Assembly: GCA_030055615.1 (NCBI GenBank)
Contig: JASFYN010000002.1
Coordinates: forward strand, 375,245-439,244
DNA from: Methanothermobacter sp.
Lineage (GTDB): Archaea > Methanobacteriota > Methanobacteria > Methanobacteriales > DSM-23052
Direction: 5' to 3'
DNA: 64,000 bases
In this document: positions 25,255-34,527 of the stretch, one piece after another
How the letters are laid out: every line of letters begins with the position of its first letter
Position numbering within the stretch: position 1 is the first letter of the stretch
Position numbers and translations under genes: made by a program
The notes under the pieces: generated by a model
Databases searched by the model: none
Told to the model about the DNA's origin: nothing
Seen by the model: only the letters and a program-made list of their open reading frames with translations

Positions 25255-27978
25255 ATGAAAATATATCAATTACCTGAAGAAGAAGTTCCAAGAAAATTAA
25301 AAACAACAAAAAATGGTCTAAGCCATTCAGAAGCCGAAAAACGCTTAAAAAGGTACGGGCCCAACAAATTAAAACGAGTTAAAAAGAAACCCATTATATT
25401 CAATTTCATAGAGAACTTGTACAATATTCTAGCCTTGATTTTATGGGCTGCTAGTTTCCTTGCTTTTATATCAGGCACCCCACAGTTAGGAGTTGCCATA
25501 ATCGCCGTTATTATCATCAATGCCATTTTCAGCTTCTGGCAAGAATATGAAGCCGAAAAAGCGGCCGAAGCCCTTAAAAAGATTTTACCATTAAAAGCGA
25601 AGGTTATAAGGGCCGGTGAAGAAATCGAAATATTAGCAGAGAATATTGTCCCAGGAGACCTTTTAATCCTAGAAGAAGGGGATAATGTACCAGCAGATGC
25701 CAGGCTCATCGAAGCACACGAACTAAAAGTTGACAATTCAACACTAACCGGAGAATCCAAGCCAGTAAGGAAAGTATCCCATCCAGTAGAAGAATATGAC
25801 AATTATGTTGAAACACCCAACCTAATATTTGCCGGTACAAGCATAACTTCAGGTTCGGGCAAAGCAATAGTATACCGCACCGGTGAAAATACAGAATTCA
25901 GCAAGATAGCCGAATTAACACAAGAAGTTAAAGAAGAACCAAGTCCCTTGCAAAAACAAATAGCAAATGTTGCAAGGATAATAGCAATTATCGCAATCCT
26001 AATGGGCATAATACTATTCCTAGTCAACCTCTACATTATAAGATTACCACCTAGCTTAGCATTTATTTTTGCAATTGGCCTAATGGTGGCTAACGTGCCC
26101 GAAGGACTGCTTCCAACTGTTACATTGTCCCTGGCAACTTCTGCTCGCAAAATGGTAAAAGATAACGCTCTCATAAAAAGATTATCCAGTGTAGAAACCC
26201 TCGGCTCCACAACAATCATATGCACAGATAAAACAGGCACATTAACCCGTAATGAAATGACAGTACGCAAAGTATGGGTACCCTACAAGATAATCGATGT
26301 AACAGGAACAGGCTATGAACCAAAAGGAAAATTTATATGGGATGGTAAATCCCTCACTCACAAGGATATACGCGAAATAAAACTGCTTATGAGGGCAGCA
26401 TCATTCTGTAATGACGCCAAACTAATACCACCAGAAGATAATGGTGAATGGCACATCATAGGAGACCCTACAGAAGCTGCATTACTAGTAGCCGCCAAGA
26501 AGATAGACTTTGACCGCGACCAAGAAATGAAGAAGATCCCAAGAATAACAGAAATCCCATTTGACTCCAAGAGGAAAATGATGACATCAATACACCAAAA
26601 ACCCCATAAAAAAGTCGCATACGTGAAAGGCGCCCCAAAAAAGATAATATCCTTATCAAAATGGATATCAGTCAATGGGAAACCAGAACCACTAACAAAC
26701 GAAAGAAGAAAAGAAATACTAGAAATCCATGACGAACTCGCATCCCAGGGCTTCAGAATGCTTGCTATGGCCTACAGAGACCTTCCAAACCAACTAGAAG
26801 ATTATAGACCAGAGAACATCGAAAAAGATCTTATATTAGTAGGAATGACAGCACTCCAAGACCCCCCACGCGAAAACGTTAAAAAAGCTGTCAGAGAATG
26901 TCAAAGAGCAGGTATCAGGATAATTATGATAACAGGCGATTATGGCTTAACAGCAGCAGCAATAGCAAAAGAGATAGGGATAATCCCAGATGAAAACTAC
27001 CAGATAATAAAAGGGAAAGAACTGGACAAACTATCAGATAACGAACTTAGAAATCTTCTAAAAAGGGAAAATAATATAATATTCGCAAGAACAGTCCCAA
27101 CACATAAAATGCGCATAGCAAGGGTCCTAGAAGGTGAAGGAGAAGTAGTAGCAATGACAGGAGACGGAGTCAACGACGCACCAGCCCTCAAAAAAGCCGA
27201 TATAGGTGTTGCAATGGGAAGCGGCACTGACGTGGCCAAAGAAGCCGCGGACATGGTCCTAATAGATGATAACTTCGCAACTATAGTAAAAGCGGTTAAA
27301 GAGGGACGGACCATCTACGAAAACATCAGAAAGTTTATAACATACATTTTTTCACATGAAACCGCTGAAATAGTACCATTCATCTTAATGGTTCTGCTTG
27401 GAATACCACTCCCAATCACCGTAATGCAAATACTTGCAATAGACCTTGGAACAGACACTTTACCCGCACTAGCACTCGGAAGAAGCCCCCCAGAAGCTGA
27501 TGTTATGGATAAACCTCCAAGACCACCCCACGAACGACTACTGAACTTACCAGTTATATTCCACGGGTACTTGTTCATTGGGACTATAGAGGCCATCCTT
27601 GTAATGTCAGGCTATTTTTGGGTGCTCTATAACGGCGGCTGGACACTGGGAAAACCTTTAGCCTTTACGGATCCACTATACCTTAAGGCTACTACAATGG
27701 TGTTCGCTGGTATAGTGATGGCCCAGATAGGTAACCTCTTAACATGCCAAACTACGAAATCATCAGTTTTTCAAATAGGATTATTCAAGAATCGTTGGAT
27801 AATCTGGGGAATATTATTCGAGCTTCTCATACTATTCTCCATAGTTTATGTGCCCCAACTTCAGTCAATTTTTGGAACTTCACCCCTTGGATTAAATGAA
27901 TGGGTATACTTAATATCATTCATACCTATAGTTTTCATAGCAGATGAAGCCCGAAAAGCAGTTTCCCGACATTTATGA
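25255..27978 (+). CDS. P-type cation-transporting ATPase, type II (Na,K-ATPase-like)
   Basis: A 907-residue ion pump. It has the N-terminal cation-ATPase domain, the TGES loop in the actuator domain, the phosphorylation motif DKTGTLT (Asp325), a KGAP nucleotide-binding segment, the GDGVNDAPALK hinge near residue 636, and about ten helices with four after the hinge. Helix 4 contains NVPEGLLPTVTLSLA, very close to the NVPEGLLATVT motif of Na,K- and H,K-ATPase alpha subunits rather than the PEGLP of Ca pumps. Na+, K+ or H+ transport is therefore more likely than Ca2+, but the ion is not proven. Confidence 0.92.
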   Translation: MKIYQLPEEEVPRKLKTTKNGLSHSEAEKRLKRYGPNKLKRVKKKPIIFNFIENLYNILALILWAASFLAFISGTPQLGVAIIAVIIINAIFSFWQEYEAEKAAEALKKILPLKAKVIRAGEEIEILAENIVPGDLLILEEGDNVPADARLIEAHELKVDNSTLTGESKPVRKVSHPVEEYDNYVETPNLIFAGTSITSGSGKAIVYRTGENTEFSKIAELTQEVKEEPSPLQKQIANVARIIAIIAILMGIILFLVNLYIIRLPPSLAFIFAIGLMVANVPEGLLPTVTLSLATSARKMVKDNALIKRLSSVETLGSTTIICTDKTGTLTRNEMTVRKVWVPYKIIDVTGTGYEPKGKFIWDGKSLTHKDIREIKLLMRAASFCNDAKLIPPEDNGEWHIIGDPTEAALLVAAKKIDFDRDQEMKKIPRITEIPFDSKRKMMTSIHQKPHKKVAYVKGAPKKIISLSKWISVNGKPEPLTNERRKEILEIHDELASQGFRMLAMAYRDLPNQLEDYRPENIEKDLILVGMTALQDPPRENVKKAVRECQRAGIRIIMITGDYGLTAAAIAKEIGIIPDENYQIIKGKELDKLSDNELRNLLKRENNIIFARTVPTHKMRIARVLEGEGEVVAMTGDGVNDAPALKKADIGVAMGSGTDVAKEAADMVLIDDNFATIVKAVKEGRTIYENIRKFITYIFSHETAEIVPFILMVLLGIPLPITVMQILAIDLGTDTLPALALGRSPPEADVMDKPPRPPHERLLNLPVIFHGYLFIGTIEAILVMSGYFWVLYNGGWTLGKPLAFTDPLYLKATTMVFAGIVMAQIGNLLTCQTTKSSVFQIGLFKNRWIIWGILFELLILFSIVYVPQLQSIFGTSPLGLNEWVYLISFIPIVFIADEARKAVSRHL

Positions 27979-28311
27979 TTCGCAAGAAAGTATCACCCCC
28001 CTTTCTTAGGTAGGGTTCCTATATTCGTTTTTGCTTGGGGGCCGCCCACACGACAAAAATAGCAACAATTAGGATAATATATGGATGTGAAGTTATAAGA
28101 TATTTGTTATTTATGGGGCTAAAAATCATAGGAAGGTTTATCGAAGCTCTTTGTAAACGCTTTTTGCTTGTCTTATTTTTTTATTTTGGCCATCTTTTCT
28201 TTTAAATAGTTTATGAAGAGATCATTCCAACCTTTTTTCAGCTGAAAAACCCCCAGAGAACAGTAACCTTTATATAGTTGTTTTGTTTTATAGGCTCATT
28301 ATGGTGTTACC
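27979..28311. other. Intergenic space before the wall protein gene
   Basis: A 333-base gene-free stretch. T-rich runs near 28015-28032 and 28160-28205 may end the ATPase transcript. The only other clear signal is the promoter of the downstream gene at 28269-28277. No RNA gene is recognised. Confidence 0.5.
28269..28277 (+). promoter_or_regulatory. TATA box of the pseudomurein-binding protein gene
   Basis: TTTATATAG preceded by a GTAACC element lies 43 bases before the start codon, an ideal archaeal promoter geometry for a transcript starting near 28297. A GGTG ribosome site is at 28303-28306. Confidence 0.65.
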
Positions 28312-30069
28312 ATGAAAAGAGCATTATATTTGGGTGTTTTTTTGGCATTTCTACTAGTGCTGACCAACAGCGCCTCGGCGGGCCAATTAACATACAATGA
28401 AGTTTCAAATGCTTCCAAGGTAATAGCTGACCAAGCATCAAAAACAGGCAAAATACCATCCCAGATCACAGTAAACAATAAAAATATCACACTAGACAAC
28501 TACCTCTATGCAGCAGCCACCACAACAATAAACCTAAACACCAACCAGAAAAAAACAATAACAACCAACAACTACCAACCACCAACAAACCCACCCACCT
28601 ACAGCGCAACAGGAACACTCACAAAAACAGCATACCTACAAACAGCCCAAAACATCAAAAAATACATGGAAACCAACAAAAGATCACCAAATTATGTCAG
28701 CACAAGCATTGGTAAAGTGAACTACCAAAGCCTAATCTACGCCTACAGCAGGATAATAAACTTCTACAATACCAATGAAAGACTGCCAAATTCTGTGACA
28801 ATAAAAAGTGTGAAAATCAGCACTATACCAAGTACACCCCAGTTATCATACAATGAAATATCTTCAATGTCCAATGCAATAACAGGTTATATAAGTCAAA
28901 ATGGTGGAATACCCTCCCAGATTGCGGTAAACAATAGGATCATAACATTAGATGATTACTTATATGCTGCAGTAACCACAACAATAAACCTAAACACCAA
29001 CCAGAAAACAAGCGTACCTATTAATAATTATAAATCGCCAACGGATCCATTGAAGACCACAGCGATTGGGACGCTCACAAAGACGGAATATTTACAAGTG
29101 GCCCAAAACATCAAAAAATACATGGAAACCAACAAAAGATCACCTGATTACATGACAACGACAATTGGTAAAGTGAACTACCAAAGCCTAATCTACGCCT
29201 ACAGCAGGATAATAAACTTCTACAATACCAATGGAAGACTGCCAAATTACGTGACGGTAGTTAATATAAAAAATAATGAAGGTCCGATAGCACATGGTGC
29301 GGTATGGGTTCACGCTTCTACCATGGACAAGGTTAATTTCACCACCCTCAAGAATAAGGGTATAACAGATATATTCTTGGAACAGCAGGCTTTCACTAAG
29401 ATGGAGTACAGAACAGCACTTCTGAACTTCCTTAAAGGCGCTTCAGATGCTGGTATCCGTGTAAGTGCATGGGTAATCTGTCTACGAGAAAACGGTGCTT
29501 GGGTTGATCCTACAAATGAATCCCACATCGAAACATTGATAAACAGAGTTCAAGAGTTTTTAGGTTTTCCTGGTGTTAGTGGTATCCACCTTGACTATAT
29601 ACGTTATCCAGGAACTGCCTATAAGTTCCCAAATGCAACAGATATAATAACAGGAGTAGTTCAGAGAATATATGAGACAGTTAAAACTGTTAATCCAACA
29701 ATTCTAGTATCAGCGGCTCTAATGCCAGAGACAAAATGGAATGCCTACTTCTATGGCCAAGATTATGGCCAACTTGCACAATATCTTGACGTGCTCATCC
29801 CAATGGCATACAAGGGTAACTATAATGCGACAACAGCTTGGATAGAGGAAGTGACGAGGTATGTGAAGGATAACTGCGGCGGGAAGGAAGTGTGGACAGG
29901 TTTGCAAAGTTATAGATCAGATTCTGACATAACACCAATCCCTAAGGCAGAGCTTGAATCTGATATAATGGCCGCGTTGAATGGTGGGGCAACTGGTTAC
30001 GTGCTTTTCAGGTATGGTCTCATCGACAGTAGTTTCTGGGATGGTAATCCATACCATCTACCAGGTTAA
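28312..30069 (+). CDS. Secreted pseudomurein-binding protein with glycosidase-like TIM-barrel domain
   Basis: A 585-residue cell-wall protein. Residues 1-23 are a signal peptide ending NSASA. Four pseudomurein-binding repeats follow as two pairs (about 26-160 and 177-312). Each has the [11 protein letters not shown] or [18 protein letters not shown] signature and binds the pseudomurein wall found in Methanobacteriales. Residues about 322-585 form a putative glycoside-hydrolase barrel: HLDYIRYPG is the typical strand-4 motif with a likely catalytic Asp, and [10 protein letters not shown] and GLQSYR follow. It may trim wall glycans or surface sugars. The paired repeats are nearly identical at DNA level, indicating recent duplication or gene conversion. 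The 3' end overlaps the convergent moaA by 12 bases. Confidence 0.88.
   Translation: MKRALYLGVFLAFLLVLTNSASAGQLTYNEVSNASKVIADQASKTGKIPSQITVNNKNITLDNYLYAAATTTINLNTNQKKTITTNNYQPPTNPPTYSATGTLTKTAYLQTAQNIKKYMETNKRSPNYVSTSIGKVNYQSLIYAYSRIINFYNTNERLPNSVTIKSVKISTIPSTPQLSYNEISSMSNAITGYISQNGGIPSQIAVNNRIITLDDYLYAAVTTTINLNTNQKTSVPINNYKSPTDPLKTTAIGTLTKTEYLQVAQNIKKYMETNKRSPDYMTTTIGKVNYQSLIYAYSRIINFYNTNGRLPNYVTVVNIKNNEGPIAHGAVWVHASTMDKVNFTTLKNKGITDIFLEQQAFTKMEYRTALLNFLKGASDAGIRVSAWVICLRENGAWVDPTNESHIETLINRVQEFLGFPGVSGIHLDYIRYPGTAYKFPNATDIITGVVQRIYETVKTVNPTILVSAALMPETKWNAYFYGQDYGQLAQYLDVLIPMAYKGNYNATTAWIEEVTRYVKDNCGGKEVWTGLQSYRSDSDITPIPKAELESDIMAALNGGATGYVLFRYGLIDSSFWDGNPYHLPG
28645..28800 (+). repeat. Direct DNA repeat, copy 1 (second copy 29101-29256)
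   Basis: The segment coding the second binding repeat is almost identical in DNA to 29101-29256, exactly 456 bases (152 codons) later. Differences cluster in a few codons around the KRSP-Y and T-I-G positions, while long stretches match perfectly. Confidence 0.85.
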
Positions 30070-31002
30070 GTTTTCCCCTTTTTTTATTTTGTGATAATAT
30101 GGGTATCTGTTTTTTATTGCTTTTATGAATAATCTGCGGAGTTTTTCTAGGTTATCTTCTTGAAGTGCTTTTTTCATGTCAATGAGGTTGTCGTTTCTCA
30201 AGAGGCATGGTTTTAATTTGCCATCTGGGGTTATTCTCATCCTTGTACAGTTTTCACAGAATCTTGTATTGTCCATTGGTCTTACGATTTCGATTTCCCC
30301 ACCATCGATATAATACTTTTTCCTATCTTGCATAAATTTCCTAGTTTTCACATGATGAGCTATTTTGGAAAGTTTTTTTTCGATTTCAGTGAGGTTATAA
30401 TGGTATTTTTCAAAACCGTTGTCTGGGCATTGTTCTGTGGTTAAAAGTTCGATGAGTTGGAGTATGGCCCCTTGTTGATGGCAGAATTTGAACATGTCCC
30501 AGATTTCATGTGAATTTATATCCTTCATTATCACCATGTTAACCTTGATCGGGTATAAGCCTGCTTTAACAGCAGCTTTTATACCAGCTTTAACTTTCTC
30601 TAGGTGGTTTTTACCTGTTATGAACTTGTATGTGTTGGAATCGAGCGTGTCAAGGCTCACGTTGACTCTATTAAGGCCGGCCTTTTTGAGTTTGGAGCTA
30701 TATTGTTTGAGTAGTGTGCCATTGGTAGTGAGTGATATGTCTTTGAATCCTATGGTGTCAATTTTTTCTATTATCGTAATTATATCATCTCTGAGCAATG
30801 GTTCGCCGCCTGATAATCTTATCTTGGTTATACCCAATTGGGATGCGACTTTACATACTTTCTCTATTTCATCTGCTGTCATTTCCCTAGAACTGGGGAT
30901 TATACCATCTTTATGGCAATAGAAACAGTTTAAGTTGCATTTTGTAGTTATCGAGATCCTTAATGATGTTACCGGCCTGTTATAATCGTCGTAGATTTTC
31001 AT
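30058..31002 (-). CDS. moaA: GTP 3',8-cyclase MoaA
   Basis: A radical-SAM enzyme for the first step of molybdopterin synthesis. The SAM cluster motif CNLNCFYC (Cys22, 26, 29) follows a typical MoaA beginning. SGGEPLLR is the SAM-binding loop, and the C-terminal cluster that binds GTP is provided by [10 protein letters not shown] and KPCLLR. The length of 314 residues fits. The ATG at 31002 is preferred; an ATG at 31011 would add three residues and overlap the end of mobB. The gene follows mobB in a leftward operon and overlaps the wall-protein gene by 12 bases at its end. Confidence 0.93.
   Translation of the reverse strand: MKIYDDYNRPVTSLRISITTKCNLNCFYCHKDGIIPSSREMTADEIEKVCKVASQLGITKIRLSGGEPLLRDDIITIIEKIDTIGFKDISLTTNGTLLKQYSSKLKKAGLNRVNVSLDTLDSNTYKFITGKNHLEKVKAGIKAAVKAGLYPIKVNMVIMKDINSHEIWDMFKFCHQQGAILQLIELLTTEQCPDNGFEKYHYNLTEIEKKLSKIAHHVKTRKFMQDRKKYYIDGGEIEIVRPMDNTRFCENCTRMRITPDGKLKPCLLRNDNLIDMKKALQEDNLEKLRRLFIKAIKNRYPYYHKIKKGENLTW
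30079..30085 (+). terminator. T-run after the wall protein gene
   Basis: Seven T starting 10 bases after the stop, inside the convergent moaA gene, may end the rightward transcript. Confidence 0.35.
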
Positions 31003-31004
31003 TT

Positions 31005-31688
31005 TCACCATTTTATTATGATCTCTATTTTGTTGATTTCGGTTTCTTCTCTTTGAAGGGATTTAACCATCCCGGTAATGGTCTTTGACATGATTTCTTG
31101 GACGAAAGGGTTGAGTGGTATTGGATTGCCATTTATGCGTAACATGGCCCTTTTGAATTGGCTTTTACAATTAATATCATCTGCATCCCCTCTAACTTTT
31201 GCCTGTGCAAATTCCTCGCAAGATTCAAATCCGCATTTTCCACAATTCAGGCCTAATAGGAGGCCATAGGTTCTTTTTTCTGTTAGTTGTAGTATTTCTT
31301 TGAATTCTTCGTCTTTGAGGGAGAATGGATCTACCTTTTTTATGGTGAATTCATTTTCCGTGGATGTGGATATGTTGGCAAATTCCATTTTTTTGAATCC
31401 TTCAATGATTAGGAAATCTATTTCTTCTAGGAAGGGTATTGTTGATATTATCCATTTGATATTCTTTTCTTTGGGGGAAAGGAAAAATGTTTCTTTTCCC
31501 GCTCCTATGACCAACGTCGCCCCTGCTTTGCGGTGTCTTTCAGTATCTTTACCCGGAAAGTCGAATCTTCCATGAGTATGTTTTATTGTCCCGACCTTGT
31601 ACCCTTTTTTGGTTAATCCTTTTATTAACCTTGTTACAAGTGTTGTTTTACCAGTGTCTTTTGTACCTATTATGCCAAGTATCTTCAT
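31005..31688 (-). CDS. mobB: Molybdopterin-guanine dinucleotide adapter MobB with cysteine-rich extension
   Basis: A small P-loop GTPase ([10 protein letters not shown] at about 9-18) of the MobB family that assists attachment of GMP to molybdopterin. The bis-MGD form of the cofactor is used by Fwd and formate dehydrogenase. After the GTPase domain there is an extra region at about 150-185 with four cysteines ([10 protein letters not shown] and a later NCKSQ). It looks like a [4Fe-4S]-binding motif and is absent from bacterial MobB. It overlaps moaA slightly and is divergent from fdhA, which needs the cofactor. Confidence 0.88.
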   Translation of the reverse strand: MKILGIIGTKDTGKTTLVTRLIKGLTKKGYKVGTIKHTHGRFDFPGKDTERHRKAGATLVIGAGKETFFLSPKEKNIKWIISTIPFLEEIDFLIIEGFKKMEFANISTSTENEFTIKKVDPFSLKDEEFKEILQLTEKRTYGLLLGLNCGKCGFESCEEFAQAKVRGDADDINCKSQFKRAMLRINGNPIPLNPFVQEIMSKTITGMVKSLQREETEINKIEIIIKW

Positions 31689-31765
31689 AGGGTCACCAGG
31701 ACAAAGATTTATTTTTAGATAAAGATAAAATTTTCCTCATCAAATAAAAAATTTTGACGATGTTT

Positions 31766-34420
31766 ATGAAGAAGAAAATAGAGATTATCTTAGACGGTCA
31801 GAATATTAGAGTGGACGAGGGTAAAAGTATATTGGACGCCGCATTGGAAAACAATATATACATACCCCACCTTTGTTTCAGGCCGGGTTTGGATGCTTTT
31901 GGTGCTTGTAGGTTGTGTCTAGTTGAAACCTCTGACGGCAGGCTTGTAACCGCATGTGAAACCCCAGTAGAAGACGGTATGATGGTAATATCTGACTCTG
32001 ATAGACTCAATAGGATTAGAAAGGTTATAGTCTCCCTGTTGATAAATGAACATGCTGGGAATTGTCTTAAATGTCCTAAATCGGGAGAATGTAAATTAGA
32101 AAACGTGTCTTCCTATCTTGGTATTAATAACGAGAATTTGGCAAATTTGAGGGAATTTAAAATTGACGATTCAATTGACGACTCTAACCCATTCTTCTTG
32201 AAGGATAATGGTAAGTGCATACTCTGCGGTTTATGCGTCCAATCTTGTGATATTATAGGCGTAAATGCAATAGATTTCGCATTCAGAAGCGCCAAAACCA
32301 AAATCAGTACATTCATGGATAAACCTTTACTAGATTCTATCTGTGTATCCTGTGGTGAATGTGTTGAAACTTGTCCAGTCGGAGCCCTCGTAAAGAAATC
32401 AGAGAAACCATCAAGAGAAGTTAAAACGGTATGCCCATACTGTGGTGTGGGTTGTGGAATCTACCTTGGAATCAGAGGTAATAGAATAGTCAGTGCAAGA
32501 GGGGATCCTAAAAATCCAGTTAACAATGGCAGACTTTGTGTCAAGGGTAGATTCGCCCTAAATTTCGTTAACAGCATTGAACGATTAAGAAAGCCCCTCA
32601 TAAAAGAAAACGGCGAGTTCAAAGAAGTTGAATGGGACGAGGCTATTTCATTCATAGCAAATAAACTTTCAAAATACAATGGAGATGAATTCGCAGCCAT
32701 AGCCTCTGCAAAGTGTACTAATGAAGAAAATTATCTGTTACAAAAATTTACAAGAACTGTGATGAAATCCAATAATATTGACCATTGTGCAAGACTCTGT
32801 CACGCCCCCTCTGTGGTAGCTTTAAGGGAAACTCTTGGCAACGGCGCCATGACTAATTCAATCAACGAACTTAAAAACTCCGCTTGCATTTTGGCAATTG
32901 GAACCAACACAACTGAAACCCATCCTGTAATCGCATATAAGGTTATAGAAGCTGTTAAAAATGGTTCAAAGCTTATAGTGATTAATCCAACAAGGATAGA
33001 GCTTGTAAGACATGCTGATATTTATTTAAGGAACAAACCAGGTACTGATGTTCCTCTAATTTTGGGAATGTGCAAGGCCATATTAGAAGAGGATCTCATA
33101 GACCATAAATTCATAAAAGAAAGAACTGAAGATTTTGAATCATTCAAAAAATATCTTCATGGTCTTGAATGGGGTGAAATAGAGTCATTAACTGGCATAT
33201 CCTCTGATGCTATTAGGGAGGCTGCTATACTCTATGCATCTTCTCCCACTGCTTCTATAATCTATGCCATGGGAATAACCCAGCATGTTAATGGGACAGA
33301 TAATGTTTTTGCACTTAGCAACTTAGCGTTGCTAACCGGTAATGTTGGAAGGGTCAATACTGGTATCAACCCATTAAGGGGACAGAATAACGTCCAAGGA
33401 GCCTCTGATATGGGTGCACTACCAGATATGTACCCAGGTTATCAATCGATCAATGATTTTAGGGAAAAATTTGAAAAAAAATGGAATTCCAAACTTCCCC
33501 CCGAAAAAGGGATAATATTGCCTGAAATTTTTGAAAATGCATGCAAAGGTAAAATAAAAGCATTGTATATCATGGGTGAAAATCCCATTTTAAGCGAACC
33601 AGATATAAAGAGCGTGGAAGAAGCCCTTAAAAATATTGAATTTTTAATCGTACAAGACATATTCCCAAGTGAAACTTCAAAATTCGCGGATGTTATTTTA
33701 CCAGCTTGTTCATTCGCAGAAAAAGATGGTACATTCACAAACACTGAAAGAAGGGTGCAATTAATAAGATCTGCTATTAAACCACCAGGAGACGCTAAAC
33801 CCGACTGGTGGATCATATGCAATATTGCCAAAAAAATGGGAGCCACTGGTTTCGAATTCGAAAATCCTAAAGAAATATTTAATGAGATAAGAAAACTCGT
33901 ACCGTCATATAAAGGCATATCATATAAAAGACTAGAAAGTGGGGGAATCCAATGGCCTTGTAGAAGTGAAAAAGATCCAGGAACTGCTTTTCTTTATAAG
34001 GATGGTTTCACGCGGGAAAATGGTAGAGCAAAATTCATTTTACCCTCATTCAAATTATTTGAGACTCCTGACAAAGATTATCCCTTCATACTCATCACAG
34101 GTAGAATTTTATATCAGTATCATACAAGAACCATGACAAGTAAAGTAAGAGGCCTTGAAAAACTTAGGGACTGGAAGTTTCTTGAGATGAACCCTATTGA
34201 TGGAGAAAAAATAGGAGTTCGTGAAGGTGATTTTGTCTTGGTTAAATCGAGGCGAGGGGCTGTTAAAGCAAGGGTAAAGTTCAATGAAGCTTTAATGGAA
34301 GGTGTTACCTTTATGAGTTTCCATTTTGCTCCTGTGAATCGTCTTACAAGTTCCTTAAGGGATCCTCTTTCCGGAATGCCTGCTTTGAAGGTTTCTTGTG
34401 TTGATTTAATCCCACAATAG
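31766..34420 (+). CDS. fdhA: Formate dehydrogenase catalytic subunit with NuoG-like N-terminus
   Basis: About 884 residues. In order: a [2Fe-2S] ferredoxin domain (HLC, GACRLC, TAC), the His-Cys3 [4Fe-4S] motif HAGNCLKCPKSGEC, and two [4Fe-4S] motifs (CILCGLCVQSC, CVSCGECVETCP). The molybdopterin domain follows with its own cluster (CPYCGVGC) and a C-terminal dinucleotide-binding domain. The metal ligand is Cys in ARLCHAPSV (about residue 345) where some enzymes have selenocysteine. LRGQNNVQGASDMG is the formate dehydrogenase signature. The N-terminal electron relay is that of NuoG and NAD-linked enzymes, not of the F420-linked FdhA of methanogens. Starts at 31754 (TTG) or 31760 (ATG) are also possible; no strong ribosome site is seen. 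Confidence 0.88.
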   Translation: MKKKIEIILDGQNIRVDEGKSILDAALENNIYIPHLCFRPGLDAFGACRLCLVETSDGRLVTACETPVEDGMMVISDSDRLNRIRKVIVSLLINEHAGNCLKCPKSGECKLENVSSYLGINNENLANLREFKIDDSIDDSNPFFLKDNGKCILCGLCVQSCDIIGVNAIDFAFRSAKTKISTFMDKPLLDSICVSCGECVETCPVGALVKKSEKPSREVKTVCPYCGVGCGIYLGIRGNRIVSARGDPKNPVNNGRLCVKGRFALNFVNSIERLRKPLIKENGEFKEVEWDEAISFIANKLSKYNGDEFAAIASAKCTNEENYLLQKFTRTVMKSNNIDHCARLCHAPSVVALRETLGNGAMTNSINELKNSACILAIGTNTTETHPVIAYKVIEAVKNGSKLIVINPTRIELVRHADIYLRNKPGTDVPLILGMCKAILEEDLIDHKFIKERTEDFESFKKYLHGLEWGEIESLTGISSDAIREAAILYASSPTASIIYAMGITQHVNGTDNVFALSNLALLTGNVGRVNTGINPLRGQNNVQGASDMGALPDMYPGYQSINDFREKFEKKWNSKLPPEKGIILPEIFENACKGKIKALYIMGENPILSEPDIKSVEEALKNIEFLIVQDIFPSETSKFADVILPACSFAEKDGTFTNTERRVQLIRSAIKPPGDAKPDWWIICNIAKKMGATGFEFENPKEIFNEIRKLVPSYKGISYKRLESGGIQWPCRSEKDPGTAFLYKDGFTRENGRAKFILPSFKLFETPDKDYPFILITGRILYQYHTRTMTSKVRGLEKLRDWKFLEMNPIDGEKIGVREGDFVLVKSRRGAVKARVKFNEALMEGVTFMSFHFAPVNRLTSSLRDPLSGMPALKVSCVDLIPQ

Positions 34421-34433
34421 TATGTGTACATAC
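34420..34433. promoter_or_regulatory. Inverted repeat upstream of the fwd TATA box
   Basis: GTATGT and ACATAC flank GT, ten bases upstream of the TATA element. The place would suit a regulator acting on TFB/TBP binding. It begins at the last base of the fdhA stop codon. Confidence 0.4.
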
Positions 34434-34443
34434 CACACACCAG

Positions 34444-34452
34444 TATATATAA
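34444..34452 (+). promoter_or_regulatory. TATA box of the fwd operon
   Basis: TATATATAA lies about 75 bases before the fwdH start. A second AT-rich candidate (TTTTAAATA, 34479-34487) is nearer and would start transcription around 34510. Confidence 0.55.
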
Positions 34453-34501
34453 TTTTCTATTTTTTCTTGGTAGAAATATTTTAAATAAAATAAGCATAAA
34501 A

Positions 34502-34516
34502 GTGTGATTAGCACAC
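34502..34516. promoter_or_regulatory. Inverted repeat between promoter and fwdH start
   Basis: GTGTG and CACAC flank ATTAG, a perfect 5-base dyad 12 bases before the fwdH ATG. It could be an operator for the HTH domain of the protein that follows; chance cannot be excluded. Confidence 0.4.
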
Positions 34517-34527
34517 ATGGTGACCCG

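Noticed and set aside
28312-29280. Repeats in the wall protein as a CRISPR array
   Set aside because: The repeats are long, in frame, encode a known binding domain, and there are no regular spacers.
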